The position numbers and the translations under genes were made by a program. Source: Litorilituus sediminis (GTDB taxonomy: Bacteria; Pseudomonadota; Gammaproteobacteria; Enterobacterales; Alteromonadaceae). From it: a stretch of DNA of 64,000 bases. The notes below the pieces were generated by a model. That model searched no databases, was not told the origin of the DNA, and saw nothing but the letters and a program-made list of their open reading frames with translations. Location of the stretch: assembly GCF_004295665.1 (NCBI RefSeq), contig NZ_CP034759.1:2976001-3040000 (forward strand), written 5' to 3'. Shown here piece by piece: positions 10,327-20,477 of this stretch (its first letter is position 1; every line of letters starts with the position of its first letter).

Positions 10327-11766
10327 ATGAATAGTGTCGAGCAATCGCTATTGGCTGAAAGCCAAATTAATGATGAAATTTTAACAAATACCTTAGCTAG
10401 TATGATGACTAGAAAGGTAGACTTTGCTGATCTTTACTTTCAGTCAAGCTTACATGAATCTTGGGTATTAGAAGATGGCATAGTCAAAGAAGGCTCGTAC
10501 AATATTGAACGTGGTGTTGGTGTGCGGGCAATTACCGCAGAAAAAACCGGTTTTGCTTATTCAGATGATATCTCCGAGCAAGCACTGCAAAAAGCCGCAG
10601 ATGCTGCTAAAGGTATAGCAGATAGTGGTGAAGGTGCTAAGGTAAAAGCCTTTTCACGTACCTCGCCAATACAAGTGTATCAATCAGTTGAACCATTAGG
10701 CAGCTTAAGCCAAGAGCAAAAAATAGCATTACTGCATGAAGTAGAGGCGCATGCTCGCAGCGTAGATAAGCGGGTTAAACAAGTTATTGTCAGTTTATCT
10801 GGCGTCTATGAAAAAATATTAGTTGCAGCATCAGATGGCACGTTTGCCACAGATATTCGGCCTTTGGTTAGATTGAATTGCTCAGTATTAGTGGAAGAAA
10901 ATGGCAAGCGTGAACGTGCTAGTTCTGGCGGTGGTGCTCGAACTGATTACAGCTATTTCTTTGAAGTTGAAAACGACAAAGCTCGTTATTTAGCGTTTGC
11001 TGAAGAGGCTGTGCGCCAAGCTTTAGTGAACCTTGTGGCGATTGATGCGCCAGCGGGAACTTTCCCTGTGGTATTAGGTGCAGGTTGGCCGGGGGTATTA
11101 TTACATGAAGCGGTAGGCCATGGTTTAGAAGGTGACTTTAACCGCAAAGGCTCATCAGCGTTCTCGGGTAAAGTAGGGCAGCAGGTAACATCAGAGCTTT
11201 GTACTATAGTAGATGATGGTACTTTAGCCAATAAACGTGGTTCAATCTCTATTGATGATGAAGGTACGCCGGGTCAATACAATGTTCTGATCGAGAAAGG
11301 TATTCTAAAAGGCTATATGCAAGATAAGCAAAACGCCGCCCTAATGGGAGTGAAGCCAACAGGTAATGGCCGACGTGAGTCGTATGCGCATTTGCCTATG
11401 CCGCGAATGACAAACACCTATATGTTGGCAGGCGAGTCTAGCCCTGAAGATATTATTAAGTCAGTGAAAAAGGGCATTTATGCGCCTAATTTTGCTGGCG
11501 GTCAGGTTGACATTACCTCAGGTAAGTTTGTGTTTACTAGCTCAGAGGCTTATTTGATTGAAAATGGTGAAATTACTTCACCAGTTAAAGGCGCGACGTT
11601 AATTGGTAGTGGTCCCGATGCCATGAAGAAGGTAAGCATGGTCGGTAATGATCTTAAACTTGATGCTGGTGTGGGTGTTTGCGGTAAAGATGGGCAAAGT
11701 GTACCAGTTGGTGTTGGTCAGCCAACATTAAAAGTAGATGAAATGACCGTTGGTGGTACTCAATAA
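10327..11766 (+). CDS. tldD: Metalloprotease TldD
   Basis: Zinc-dependent subunit of the TldD/TldE peptidase, which unfolds and degrades peptides through a narrow channel and acts in microcin and RiPP maturation and CcdA turnover. The 479-residue protein carries the HExxxH motif (H260, E261, H265 in [11 protein letters not shown]). Its partner PmbA (TldE) is encoded 4 kb downstream at 15798. The gene closes the mre-rng-yhdP run. Confidence 0.96.
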   Translation: MNSVEQSLLAESQINDEILTNTLASMMTRKVDFADLYFQSSLHESWVLEDGIVKEGSYNIERGVGVRAITAEKTGFAYSDDISEQALQKAADAAKGIADSGEGAKVKAFSRTSPIQVYQSVEPLGSLSQEQKIALLHEVEAHARSVDKRVKQVIVSLSGVYEKILVAASDGTFATDIRPLVRLNCSVLVEENGKRERASSGGGARTDYSYFFEVENDKARYLAFAEEAVRQALVNLVAIDAPAGTFPVVLGAGWPGVLLHEAVGHGLEGDFNRKGSSAFSGKVGQQVTSELCTIVDDGTLANKRGSISIDDEGTPGQYNVLIEKGILKGYMQDKQNAALMGVKPTGNGRRESYAHLPMPRMTNTYMLAGESSPEDIIKSVKKGIYAPNFAGGQVDITSGKFVFTSSEAYLIENGEITSPVKGATLIGSGPDAMKKVSMVGNDLKLDAGVGVCGKDGQSVPVGVGQPTLKVDEMTVGGTQ

Positions 11767-11846
11767 AGTAAAAGTTTTCTTATTTGCTAAGATATTGAAA
11801 GTCAAAGAGATATAAATAACACGATAAATAAGCACCAATAATTCTA

Positions 11847-11860
11847 TTGATCTAGATCAA
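11847..11860 (+). promoter_or_regulatory. Perfect FNR/Anr-type box
   Basis: TTGATCTAGATCAA is an exact match to the FNR consensus TTGAT-N4-ATCAA and a perfect 14-base palindrome. A TATGAT -10 candidate lies at 11890-11895. The implied activator centre is about -48, not the ideal -41.5, so the real start site or mode of regulation is uncertain. It precedes the 40-codon ORF at 11945 by 85 bases and implies oxygen or redox control. Confidence 0.7.
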
Positions 11861-11944
11861 AAAAACTGTTCATTTTGATGAATTGTCGGTATGATGCGCA
11901 TCTTTTAAGCCCTTAGGGGCAATTTGCTGTATAGGAAAATAAAG

Positions 11945-12067
11945 ATGTCACAAAACGAAGAATTCAAAGATAGCTCATCAAAGCGTCACTTATTTATGAT
12001 TTTGGCAGCCTTAGTGGCATTTCCATTACTGCCTATGTTAATGGGCTGGTATACAGTATTAGCTTAG
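11945..12067 (+). CDS. Small single-membrane-segment protein, function unknown
   Basis: A 40-codon ORF with an ATG and AGGA about ten bases upstream. The product has a polar N-terminus (MSQNEEFKDSSSKRH) and one hydrophobic segment from about residue 17 to the end. It sits between an exact FNR box and a 16-bp-stem terminator, so it has the makings of a complete monocistronic unit. Size and topology recall small accessory subunits of respiratory complexes such as NapE/TorE, but the conserved GG-GF-VW pattern remembered for that family is absent. I do not recognise it. Confidence 0.65.
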   Translation: MSQNEEFKDSSSKRHLFMILAALVAFPLLPMLMGWYTVLA

Positions 12068-12090
12068 TATTTGATAAGCAAAGAGATATA

Positions 12091-12126
12091 AAAAATGGCG
12101 ATAAGTTAGTACTTATCGCCATTTTT
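12091..12126. terminator. Strong bidirectional terminator
   Basis: A perfect 16-bp stem (12091-12106 with 12111-12126) closes a four-base loop. One side begins with five A and the other ends with five T, so it can act for the small ORF on the plus strand and for the M6 protease gene on the minus strand. Confidence 0.88.
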
Positions 12127-12174
12127 GTTTGTGCTATGTCATATTAAGACTGAGCTTAGCTTGCCTAGTATTGC

Positions 12175-15147
12175 CTAGTACGGCTTTGTTCTTAAGCAAC
12201 TTGCGATTAAAAGTAGCAGGGTAATAAGCGCACTCGAGCCGCCGCCAGAAGATGAGCTTGTTTCTGTTACTGGGGCAGCGTCATCATTTATGATTGTGAC
12301 TGTCATCATGTCATTATCGGCAATATGCTCGCCGGTTAATGACAGGGTAAAGGTTTTGTTTGCGTTGTGAACATTGTTGTCAATGATATCAAAGGTAACC
12401 GTGAATTCGACTTGCCCTTGGGTTAAGGTTACTTGTTCATTAATCGCGATATAATCTTGTCCAGCTTTGGCACTGACATCTGTGGTATTAATTGCAAAGC
12501 TCAGCTCATCATCAATGCCATCAATTCGCTCAACTAAAACCGTGATAGTTTCTGCATTTTCAGCAACAGTCACGTTGCTAAGTTTAAATTGAACTAAACC
12601 GCGATGCTCATTATCTGTGATGGTAATATCAGCTGATGATTGAGTTGATTCATCAAGGTTATCACCTGAAATAGTGAGGCTAAGCACTTTATTGCCGTCA
12701 ACGATAAAATCATCCAATAAAGAAACGGTCACAGTTTTAGTTAACTCACCGCTGGCGAAGCTGATGGTATCAAAGGTGAGTGCTTGATAATCAACACCTG
12801 CAATAGCATGCTCAGAAGTTATGGCAATATTAACTTTTGAATCGGTGCCATCATCAAATAATCGGCTAATGGTAAAGTCAACCTCAGTATTGGCTTCTTC
12901 AATTGTGGTTATTTCAGGTGCGCCAACTGATATTGACATAGGTTTAGTGCTACTGTCTAAACCAAAGTAATCAAGGTATTTTGCCATCACTGTCATGGTT
13001 AGATCAGATGGTAACCAGGAAAAAGCGCCCGAGGTGGCAATAATTTTGGCTGTACCTATTTGATTCGCGGCAGTGTTACTGAAGTTACCATCATCACCAG
13101 TCCATAAAGGTTTTGCGTTGGCTTCACCATCTAAGCCTTTTACTTCTGCAAAAAGGTAATACTCTTCTGGAGCTTGGAATGTTAAACCTTCAACAATCGA
13201 ACCTTCTGCGCCAGAAATAGCCGTAATCGATTGTGACCATTGCCCTGTTGCTTCAACGCCAAGAAAGCTAACTTTTTGATTGACTAAGTCGCGATCCCAA
13301 TACCACTCAAGGTTCTCATAGTATAAATGACCGCCAGCGTTAATGTAGTCTTGAATACGACTTGCTTGCTCATCAGACAATATTTCGTAATCGTGATCGA
13401 CAATAAACATGGCTGGAGCATCTGCTGGTGAAACTAAAGGTATATCATCAAAGCTTGTTATAGGCTTAATAAAGTTATGCAAAGTATTTTCAAGCTGTGG
13501 CATATATGCCAAGTTAACAACGACTAAGCTAGGCTCATCGGGTAGTTTTAATGCTGTGACTGAGCTGCTACCTTTAGCAATGGCAGTAAAAGCCTCTGCC
13601 TTGATAGTTACATTACCTGGTTCGATGCTTGTTGTACTTATATCAAATTCATAAGGGGCCTGAAAGTCTTCAGCAAGTACAGTATCATTGAGTGAAAGTA
13701 CGACTTTAGTTACCGTCTCTACAGAGTTAACAGAGACACTGATACTGTCTAGTTGATTGATACTTTGTAAATACTCGATACCTTCAAGTGACACCTGTGG
13801 AATATTTACAATACTTGCTTGTAAGGTATAAGTGTCATCTGTTCGGGTTATATCTGTAATTTCGACTGCTTGATTTCTATCTCTGTAACTTTGGCTACTC
13901 GGTGTTGTTAGCGTTGTTAGTTCGTGCTCGCTTAGATAATAGTGGTTTTCATTGGCCGATAACAATCTGATTAAATGGTGATCACTATAACTATTGTTGA
14001 ATTCAAAGTTACCGTATTTTAAGGTTGCGTCTACGTGCCATATTAATAAGCCAGCGCTACTCATATGAGTATCGTTTAACTCTCTATCTCTGTGCTGAAC
14101 AACAAAATACTCACTTAAGCCTTTGTCTAAGGTAAGCTCTGGCATGATGATGAGAGCATCTTCACTGGTGCTTGATGGTGCTAAACTAATGGTTTCTGAA
14201 CCAGAGCCAACGACTTTAGGGGTAATCCAGCCTAATAAGAATTTCGAAAATGAGTTATGATCGCCCAAGTTATTACGCATCATATCATTAACTGGAATTT
14301 CAACCGCTGGGCCTACATCGACATCATAATCATAGTAATCTGGTAAGCCTAGTGCGTGGCCAGTTTCATGAATAAGCACTTGTGGGTCAAAATCATCATT
14401 GGCGTTATCCCAACTTAGCCATTGCCATGAGTACGTACCAAAGGTTTTTCCTGATAGTTTAAAGTCAGGATCGTATAACGAGGTTTGATGACCCCACCAA
14501 GTAGAGGCCCATTCGCCAACTTCACCTGTCCAGATAACTGAGAAGTAGTCGATATCACCATCGCCGTCGTTATCATACTGGCTAAAATCTACGCCTTGAT
14601 TAGCATGATATTGCAGCGCTTCTTTAATCACATCTCGCTCGCTAACGACTTCGTCACGAGGATATGGCGTGGTGTACCAATCAAGTACATCACCCGTTAT
14701 GGTAAGCTGCCCGTATGAGGAACGCTTATAAAAGTTAGTGAGGCTTTCATTAGGATATCTAGCAGGATCGCCATCACCATGAATATGATTATAAATAACC
14801 TCTTTTGATTGATGCTCAGGCGCAGGGGCATCTTCAAAGGCGAGCAGCAAGGTAAAAGTTTTTTGTGTACCATGGCTAGCAAAGCCATTATCCCAAGGAG
14901 TTATTTGCGGGCCAGCATAATTGCTATATCCAGCAGCTTTACTTACTTTCTGATGAGCTAATTGGCTTAGGCCAGCTTTGGGCTTATGGTTGCCGTAAGC
15001 TTTAGCTTTGCTAATTTTTTCTTTTAAAATACCTTGGCTTTTGTATTTTTCTAGCTGTTCTTTTGTTGGTGGTTGTAATGCCTGAGCTGACATTGAAAGT
15101 AAGCTCAAAGCAATCAACAAGCCAGTCATTTTTTTGATTGTTGCCAT
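12175..15147 (-). CDS. Secreted M6-family metalloprotease with two Calx-beta domains and a GlyGly-CTERM tail
   Basis: A 990-residue exported protease. The signal peptide ends near residue 23 (SAQA). The catalytic domain has HETGHALGLPD at residues 260-270, the extended HExxHxxGxxD zinc motif of M6 (immune inhibitor A-like) peptidases. The middle is beta-rich; two Calx-beta repeats follow at roughly 735-845 and 850-955. The last 27 residues are Ser/Gly-rich (SSSSGGGSS), then hydrophobic, then a basic end, matching the GlyGly-CTERM signal that rhombosortase processes on type II secretion substrates. No rhombosortase is in this window. The gene interrupts the tldD/darP-pmbA neighbourhood and may be an accessory insertion. 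Confidence 0.9.
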   Translation of the reverse strand: MATIKKMTGLLIALSLLSMSAQALQPPTKEQLEKYKSQGILKEKISKAKAYGNHKPKAGLSQLAHQKVSKAAGYSNYAGPQITPWDNGFASHGTQKTFTLLLAFEDAPAPEHQSKEVIYNHIHGDGDPARYPNESLTNFYKRSSYGQLTITGDVLDWYTTPYPRDEVVSERDVIKEALQYHANQGVDFSQYDNDGDGDIDYFSVIWTGEVGEWASTWWGHQTSLYDPDFKLSGKTFGTYSWQWLSWDNANDDFDPQVLIHETGHALGLPDYYDYDVDVGPAVEIPVNDMMRNNLGDHNSFSKFLLGWITPKVVGSGSETISLAPSSTSEDALIIMPELTLDKGLSEYFVVQHRDRELNDTHMSSAGLLIWHVDATLKYGNFEFNNSYSDHHLIRLLSANENHYYLSEHELTTLTTPSSQSYRDRNQAVEITDITRTDDTYTLQASIVNIPQVSLEGIEYLQSINQLDSISVSVNSVETVTKVVLSLNDTVLAEDFQAPYEFDISTTSIEPGNVTIKAEAFTAIAKGSSSVTALKLPDEPSLVVVNLAYMPQLENTLHNFIKPITSFDDIPLVSPADAPAMFIVDHDYEILSDEQASRIQDYINAGGHLYYENLEWYWDRDLVNQKVSFLGVEATGQWSQSITAISGAEGSIVEGLTFQAPEEYYLFAEVKGLDGEANAKPLWTGDDGNFSNTAANQIGTAKIIATSGAFSWLPSDLTMTVMAKYLDYFGLDSSTKPMSISVGAPEITTIEEANTEVDFTISRLFDDGTDSKVNIAITSEHAIAGVDYQALTFDTISFASGELTKTVTVSLLDDFIVDGNKVLSLTISGDNLDESTQSSADITITDNEHRGLVQFKLSNVTVAENAETITVLVERIDGIDDELSFAINTTDVSAKAGQDYIAINEQVTLTQGQVEFTVTFDIIDNNVHNANKTFTLSLTGEHIADNDMMTVTIINDDAAPVTETSSSSGGGSSALITLLLLIASCLRTKPY

Positions 15148-15185
15148 AGTATTCCTTTTACTGCTTGTATTTTTAATGATAATTA

Positions 15186-15698
15186 TTAGCTGTTTTCTTT
15201 TAGGTAAGCAAATAAGTTTTGGTAATGTTTGCCGAGTTTTTCTGCTTTCTTCTCTTTACTGGCATGCCTGACTAATTGCCTTAATTTTTGTCTTTCCATG
15301 GTGGGGTTTTCTGATAATAGCGCTTCAATGGCGGTAGAGCCTTTTTCAATCAGTTCATCACGTAGGCTTTCTAATCGAACAAACTTGGCTGTTTCTTGCT
15401 GATGTTTATTTGCCATAACATCAAGTGCTTGATGGATGGGAGCTAGATCTGTTTCCAGTAATATTTTGGCGATATGGCGAATGTGGCGACGTAGCGCTTC
15501 ATGCTTATTGGTTATTTTATCTGCAACAACCATGGCTTCTTTAAGATCGTCAGATAGAGGTAGACGACTACGTTGGTGCTTTGACATTTCCACAAGCTTC
15601 TGGGCAAAGGCTTGCAATTCGTGCATTTCACGTTTTATTTCGGTTTTACTTTTTAATTCTTGCTCTAAGTCGTCGATATCGTTTGCTGAGTGGGGCAT
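15186..15698 (-). CDS. darP: Ribosome maturation factor DarP (YjgA)
   Basis: A 170-residue, highly charged helical protein that matches the YjgA/DarP family in length and in its N-terminal core (DIDDLEQELKSKTEIKREMH) and RHIRHIAKIL segment. DarP helps late 50S subunit assembly, especially of the peptidyl transferase centre. It is divergent from pmbA, the same arrangement as in E. coli. Confidence 0.93.
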   Translation of the reverse strand: MPHSANDIDDLEQELKSKTEIKREMHELQAFAQKLVEMSKHQRSRLPLSDDLKEAMVVADKITNKHEALRRHIRHIAKILLETDLAPIHQALDVMANKHQQETAKFVRLESLRDELIEKGSTAIEALLSENPTMERQKLRQLVRHASKEKKAEKLGKHYQNLFAYLKENS

Positions 15699-15797
15699 AA
15701 TAATAGTACTGGCATGTTTTTAGGATAAAACGCAATTATATCACTATTGCTGCAACATGCTAAATCTGACGAAAAGTAAGTAATAAGTAGACGAAAT

Positions 15798-17159
15798 ATG
15801 ACCACATTAAGCAAAGAACAAGATCAATTAACTGAGCAAATAGGCAAAGTTGAAGAGCGTGTTGCCACAGTACTCGACTTAGCTAAGCGCTTAGGGGCTG
15901 ATGGCGCGGAAGTCGCTATGAGTAAACAACAAGGCTTAAGTGTTGGCACCCGTATGGGGGAAGTAGAAAATGTTGAGTTTACCAACGATGGTGCTTTAGG
16001 GATCACTGTCTATCAACAGGGTAGAAAAGGTAGTGCATCGAGCGCTGATTTGTCAGAAAAGGCATTAGCACAGGCTGTACAAGCGGCGGTTAATATTGCT
16101 AAGTATACTTCTGTTGATGACTGTGCTGGCTTAGCCGATAAAGATTTATTGGCGATGCAGCCGCAAGACTTAGATTTGTATCACCCGCATGAATTAACAA
16201 CTGAGCAAGCAATCGCATTGGCAACCGAGTGCGAGCAAAGTGCACTTGCTGTTGATAAGCGTATCACCAACTCGGATGGCGCGAGTTTAGACAGCTTTGT
16301 TGGCTTTAAAGTGTATGGTAATAGCCATGGGCAGTTAGTGAGTTACCCAAGCTCACGCCACAGTTTAAGCTGCGTTATGATAGCGAGTGATAACAATGAT
16401 ATGCAAAGAGATTACGCGTATAGCGTGAATCGTGATTTCACTTTGCTTGATAGCGCTAAACAAATAGGTGTTAAGGCATCACAAGAGGTGTTGTCGCGCT
16501 TAAATGCACAAAAGTTAACCACAGCTAAAGTGCCGGTATTATTTCGTGCTGATATTGCCAACAGTATTTGGGGACATTTAATTGCGGCCATAAGCGGTGG
16601 TAATTTATATCGAAAATCATCATTCTTACTTGACGCTTTAGGTAAAGATATTTTCCCGCACTTTTTAAATATCAGTGAAAGGCCACATATTACTAAAGCC
16701 TTAGCTAGTAGCGCTTTTGATAATGAAGGTGTGCTGACTAAAGATAGAGAAATTATCTCGCAGGGCTGTTTGCAAACCTATTTACTTACTAGCTATTCGG
16801 CGCGAAAACTTGGTTTACAAACCACAGGTCATGCTGGTGGTATCCATAACTGGTTAGTGGCTGCACAGGGACACCAAGGTGATTTCGATGCCATGTTAAA
16901 AACCATGGGTACAGGTTTATTGGTAACTGAACTTATGGGCCAAGGCGTTAATGTGGTAAATGGTGATTATTCACGAGGCGCTGCAGGTTTTTGGGTAGAA
17001 AACGGCGAGATTGCTTACCCTGTAAGTGAAATTACTATTGCAGGTAATTTACAGCAGATGTTCAAAGGTGTTGTTGCGGTTGGCTCAGATGTAGATATGC
17101 GTGGCAGCATAAGAACAGGTTCAATTTTAATTGATGAAATGCAAGTGGCAGGTCATTAG
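15798..17159 (+). CDS. pmbA: Metalloprotease PmbA (TldE)
   Basis: Partner of TldD in the heterodimeric TldD/E protease. The 453-residue protein is a TldD homologue without the HExxxH zinc motif, as expected for the E subunit. C-terminal features [32 protein letters not shown] and the GS(I)R(T)GSIL end are typical. The ribosome site before the ATG is weak. It is divergent from darP across about 100 bases. Confidence 0.95.
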   Translation: MTTLSKEQDQLTEQIGKVEERVATVLDLAKRLGADGAEVAMSKQQGLSVGTRMGEVENVEFTNDGALGITVYQQGRKGSASSADLSEKALAQAVQAAVNIAKYTSVDDCAGLADKDLLAMQPQDLDLYHPHELTTEQAIALATECEQSALAVDKRITNSDGASLDSFVGFKVYGNSHGQLVSYPSSRHSLSCVMIASDNNDMQRDYAYSVNRDFTLLDSAKQIGVKASQEVLSRLNAQKLTTAKVPVLFRADIANSIWGHLIAAISGGNLYRKSSFLLDALGKDIFPHFLNISERPHITKALASSAFDNEGVLTKDREIISQGCLQTYLLTSYSARKLGLQTTGHAGGIHNWLVAAQGHQGDFDAMLKTMGTGLLVTELMGQGVNVVNGDYSRGAAGFWVENGEIAYPVSEITIAGNLQQMFKGVVAVGSDVDMRGSIRTGSILIDEMQVAGH

Positions 17160-17247
17160 TAGATAGAGTACTTAAGCCTAGCTCAGGTTACTTAGTTAGG
17201 CTGAGCAGGTTATAAGTGAATAACGGCTTAGCCTAATAAAGCTTTTG

Positions 17248-18606
17248 CTAGGTTAGCAATAGGCTGGCAGTACCTAAAAAGGCAAAGATACCAACAACAT
17301 CGGTTACTGTGGTGATGATGACACTGCCAGCTAGGGCAGGATCAATATTCATACGTTTAAGAATAAGCGGAATACTTACCCCAGCAAGGCCTGCGGCTGT
17401 CATGTTCATCAGCATGGCAAAGGCAATAATTCCACCAAGCATAAAATCTTGCTTCCATAGTGCGACCACACTGGCAATCAGTACCGCCCAGATAATGCCA
17501 TTTAGAAATCCTATAGCAACCTCTTTAGTTAACAGTGCTTTAGCATTACTTTCACCAACATGTCCTAAGGCGATACCACGAATAACTAAGGTTAAGGTTT
17601 GATTGCCGGCAACACCACCCATGCTAGGTACTAATGAGTTTAATACCGCAAGAATTGCTAGCTGAGCGAAAATTTCTTCGAACATACTGGTTACTGCTAC
17701 AGCCATTAAAGCTGTGATTAAGTTAACACCTAACCAGAGTGAGCGTTGTTTAGTACTTTTAATTACTGGGGCAAAGGTGTCGGCCTCGTCATCTAAACCC
17801 GCCATACTCATCATGGAGTGTTCAGCTTCTTCACGGATAATATCGATAACATCATCTATGGTAATACGACCTAATAAATGGCCTTCTTCATCGATAACAG
17901 GTGCGGAAAACCAGTCATGACGTTCAAATAGCTGTGCGACATCTTGCTCGGTCATATCTGCTTGTACCGCCTCTACCTCATCATCAATAAGAGTAGAGAC
18001 AATAACTTCAGGCTTTGCCGTCACTATGGCGGCTAGGGAAACGGCACCAATAAAGTGGTTATTGCGATCAACCACGTAAAATGAATCGGTTGATTCAGGC
18101 AGTTCACCTTTTAAACGTAAGTAACGTAATACCACATCAACACTAACATCGGGACGCAAGGTAATTGTGTCGGTGTTCATGATACCGCCAGCGGTATCTT
18201 CCTCATACGATAGTGCAGCTTCTACTCGACTTCTATCTTGTGAGTCCATCGAGTTGAGTACTTCTTTGTAGACACTATCAGGCAGTGTTCTAAGGACTTC
18301 AGCTAAATCATCAACGTCCATGCCTTCTGCAACAGCAGCCAGCTTTTCCGGACGCATACTTTTTAAGATGCCTTTACGAACTTCTTCATTAAGCTCTTCT
18401 AGTACTTCACCGTGAAAGTCTGGATCAATTAATTGCCACAGTACGGGTCTGCTTTTAGCGGGTGAAGATTCGAGAATAAGAGCAAGATCATAGGCTGGCA
18501 TGTGCTGTAATAATTTACGCACATAGACAAACATACCACTACCAAGTGCTTCGTTAACTTGTTGTAGTCTTTGCTGATTGTATTCTTGCTCTGTAGTTTC
18601 TGGCAT
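17248..18606 (-). CDS. mgtE: Magnesium transporter MgtE
   Basis: Mg2+ channel with a cytoplasmic sensor. In order: an N-terminal helical domain with repeated EVLEELNEE/EVLRTLPDS elements, two CBS domains (about residues 130-250), and five membrane segments from about 280. The conserved pore region PSMGGVAGNQTLTLVIRG is present. The frame extends upstream to a TTG at 18630 with no good ribosome site; the ATG at 18606 (MPETTEQEY) is the natural start and gives 452 residues. The gene follows the npr end of the rpoN block on the same strand. Confidence 0.94.
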   Translation of the reverse strand: MPETTEQEYNQQRLQQVNEALGSGMFVYVRKLLQHMPAYDLALILESSPAKSRPVLWQLIDPDFHGEVLEELNEEVRKGILKSMRPEKLAAVAEGMDVDDLAEVLRTLPDSVYKEVLNSMDSQDRSRVEAALSYEEDTAGGIMNTDTITLRPDVSVDVVLRYLRLKGELPESTDSFYVVDRNNHFIGAVSLAAIVTAKPEVIVSTLIDDEVEAVQADMTEQDVAQLFERHDWFSAPVIDEEGHLLGRITIDDVIDIIREEAEHSMMSMAGLDDEADTFAPVIKSTKQRSLWLGVNLITALMAVAVTSMFEEIFAQLAILAVLNSLVPSMGGVAGNQTLTLVIRGIALGHVGESNAKALLTKEVAIGFLNGIIWAVLIASVVALWKQDFMLGGIIAFAMLMNMTAAGLAGVSIPLILKRMNIDPALAGSVIITTVTDVVGIFAFLGTASLLLT

Positions 18607-18791
18607 AGCGACTCTGTTTATTAATAACAACTAAGGCGTTGCTGTAACGGAAAAGGAAACAGGTTTAGCAATCGAAATATCCTGTGATTGCTGCTACTTG
18701 GTATTGAGCTTAAGTTTATCGTAAGTCTGTGGTTTTATCAGCATTTTTCTTTGCTGGCTAATGCTGCAAGGCGGTTTTTTGTTCGAAGGGG

Positions 18792-19070
18792 CTATTCGCT
18801 TTCGTCAAATTTATCTGAAATTAATTGGCATATTTCCGTGAGAGCTTGCTCGGCATCCTCGCCGTGGGCAGTAATATTCACGGTTTTTCCTTTACCGCCA
18901 GCGAGCAGCATAAGTGCCATGATACTGCTCGCATCTGCTTGTTTGCCATCAAGCTCTAATGTGATAACTGAGCTGAATCTCTGACTTAGCTGGGCAAGTT
19001 TAGTTGCCGCTCTAGCGTGTAATCCTAGCTTATTGCAAATAGTAACTTGTTGGCTCACTTGGTTTGTCAT
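18792..19070 (-). CDS. ptsO: Nitrogen phosphotransferase HPr-like protein NPr
   Basis: Phosphocarrier of the nitrogen PTS (PtsP-NPr-PtsN). The 92-residue product has the phosphorylatable histidine in NKLGLHARAATKL (H18 from the ATG at 19070) and the SSIMALMLLAGGKG region around the regulatory serine. A GTG three bases upstream is possible, but GGAAA is better spaced for the ATG. It lies 16 bases after rapZ, at the 3' end of the rpoN-linked run, as in E. coli. Confidence 0.95.
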   Translation of the reverse strand: MTNQVSQQVTICNKLGLHARAATKLAQLSQRFSSVITLELDGKQADASSIMALMLLAGGKGKTVNITAHGEDAEQALTEICQLISDKFDESE

Positions 19071-19086
19071 CACACTTTTTCCTAAG

Positions 19087-19941
19087 CTAGGTTGACTTTA
19101 AATCTATATCTCGGTGGTGACTTTGAATGTCGTCACGTTCCTTTTTAAAGTTGCTGGCGAGTAATTCAGCAATATAAACAGAGCGATGTTTGCCACCGGT
19201 ACAGCCAATGGCAATGGTGACATAACTGCGATTGTTACGTTCAAGGTGAGGCAACCAAGTCATCATAAAGCTATTAATTTGCCAGACAAATTTAGTCACT
19301 ATCGGCTGGCTGGCGAGAAAGTCTTTTACTCCCTGATCTAACCCTGTTTTTCCTTTAAGGTCTTTTTCCCAAAACGGGTTAGGTAAGAAGCGGGCATCAA
19401 AAACATAATCGGCATCAACGGGAATACCATGCTTAAAGCCAAATGATTGGAATACTAACACCATAGAGCCAGTTTTCTTACCTAATATCCGTTCTCTAAC
19501 TAAATCAGCCAGTTGGTGTGGGCTTAATTGACTGGTATTGATATAGAGATCGGCACTGGTTGAAATAGGCTCTAACAGCTTTCTTTCTAGAGCAATAGCT
19601 TGATCTAAGGCGATATTTTCTTTGATAAGAGGATGTAAGCGTCGTGTTTCGCTAAAACGGCGAATTAAATCATTATCGTCAGCATCTAAATACAGAGTGG
19701 TAACATTAACCGCATTGGGTAAATAGCCGATAATTTCGGGAATATCTTGTGGATCGTTAGGTAAATTACGCACATCTAGGCTAACGGCGACAGTTTCATA
19801 GTCGTTAATAACAGTGTGAGTTAAGGCCGGTAGTAAATTGACTGGAATATTGTCAACGCAATAATAGCCGAGATCTTCCAACACCCGTAACGCAACTGAT
19901 TTTCCTGAGCCTGAACGGCCGCTAACAATAATTAATTTCAT
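19087..19941 (-). CDS. rapZ: RNase adapter protein RapZ
   Basis: Binds the GlmZ/GlmY small RNAs and presents GlmZ to RNase E, tuning amino-sugar synthesis; some homologues act as nucleotidases. The N-terminal Walker A is GRSGSGKS (residues 8-15). The C-terminal RNA-binding domain has the conserved IGCTGGKHRSVYIAE. Length (284) and order between ptsN and npr match E. coli yhbJ. Whether GlmY/GlmZ exist in this organism cannot be seen here. Confidence 0.96.
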   Translation of the reverse strand: MKLIIVSGRSGSGKSVALRVLEDLGYYCVDNIPVNLLPALTHTVINDYETVAVSLDVRNLPNDPQDIPEIIGYLPNAVNVTTLYLDADDNDLIRRFSETRRLHPLIKENIALDQAIALERKLLEPISTSADLYINTSQLSPHQLADLVRERILGKKTGSMVLVFQSFGFKHGIPVDADYVFDARFLPNPFWEKDLKGKTGLDQGVKDFLASQPIVTKFVWQINSFMMTWLPHLERNNRSYVTIAIGCTGGKHRSVYIAELLASNFKKERDDIQSHHRDIDLKST

Positions 19942-20005
19942 AGCAAGATATGCCTGTATTTACTTGATTAGTCTGTACTAATACCGTTAGTAATAGCAAT
20001 TTAAT

Positions 20006-20458
20006 TTAACTGGCTTGCTGGATAAGGTCATATAGCTGCTTATCGTTTGAGCATTTGCGCACTTGCTTAATAGTTTGTTTATTACTAAACAGTTTTGCAA
20101 TACATTGCAAGGTTTCTAAGTGTTCTTGGCAGCTATCTTCTGGTACAAATAGGCTGATAAAGACATCAACATCGCGGTTATCTATGGCGTCAAAATCGAT
20201 CGCTTTTTCGGTTGTAATAAGTACTGCGACCGCTTTATGACTATTGCTCAAGCGACCATGTGGAATAGCGATACCGTTGCCAATGCCTGTGCTACCCATT
20301 TTTTCTCTATCAAGTAAGCTATCGAGTAAGTCACTTGGATCAGCATTGCCTATTTCAACGGCTGCAAGCTGACAAATTTGTTCTAATAGGCGCTTTTTGC
20401 TTGTCACTGGAACTGCACAGGATGTGCAGTTCAGTGAAAGAATTTCTTGTAATTTCAT
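20006..20458 (-). CDS. ptsN: PTS IIA-like nitrogen regulatory protein PtsN
   Basis: EIIA-Ntr, the terminal acceptor of the nitrogen PTS, which in relatives regulates potassium uptake and other targets by protein contact. The 150-residue protein has its phosphorylation site at H67 in NGIAIPHGRLS, preceded by REKMGSTGIG. It lies between hpf and rapZ in a conserved run. Confidence 0.96.
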   Translation of the reverse strand: MKLQEILSLNCTSCAVPVTSKKRLLEQICQLAAVEIGNADPSDLLDSLLDREKMGSTGIGNGIAIPHGRLSNSHKAVAVLITTEKAIDFDAIDNRDVDVFISLFVPEDSCQEHLETLQCIAKLFSNKQTIKQVRKCSNDKQLYDLIQQAS

Positions 20459-20477
20459 AGTTTAAATAAGAAAGGAA

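Noticed and set aside
11945..12067. The small FNR-linked ORF as NapE/TorE
   Set aside because: Size, topology and regulation fit, but the conserved glycine/tryptophan pattern I remember for that family is missing, so I left it unnamed.
13409..13654. Open frames antisense to the M6 protease and to other long genes
   Set aside because: They lack ribosome sites and recognisable domains and follow from codon bias of the real genes.
17160..17247. Interleaved inverted repeats (AGCCTA/TAGGCT and GCTCA/TGAGC) between pmbA and mgtE
   Set aside because: The stems are short and cross each other as a pseudoknot would, with no T run; not strong enough to call a terminator or structured RNA.
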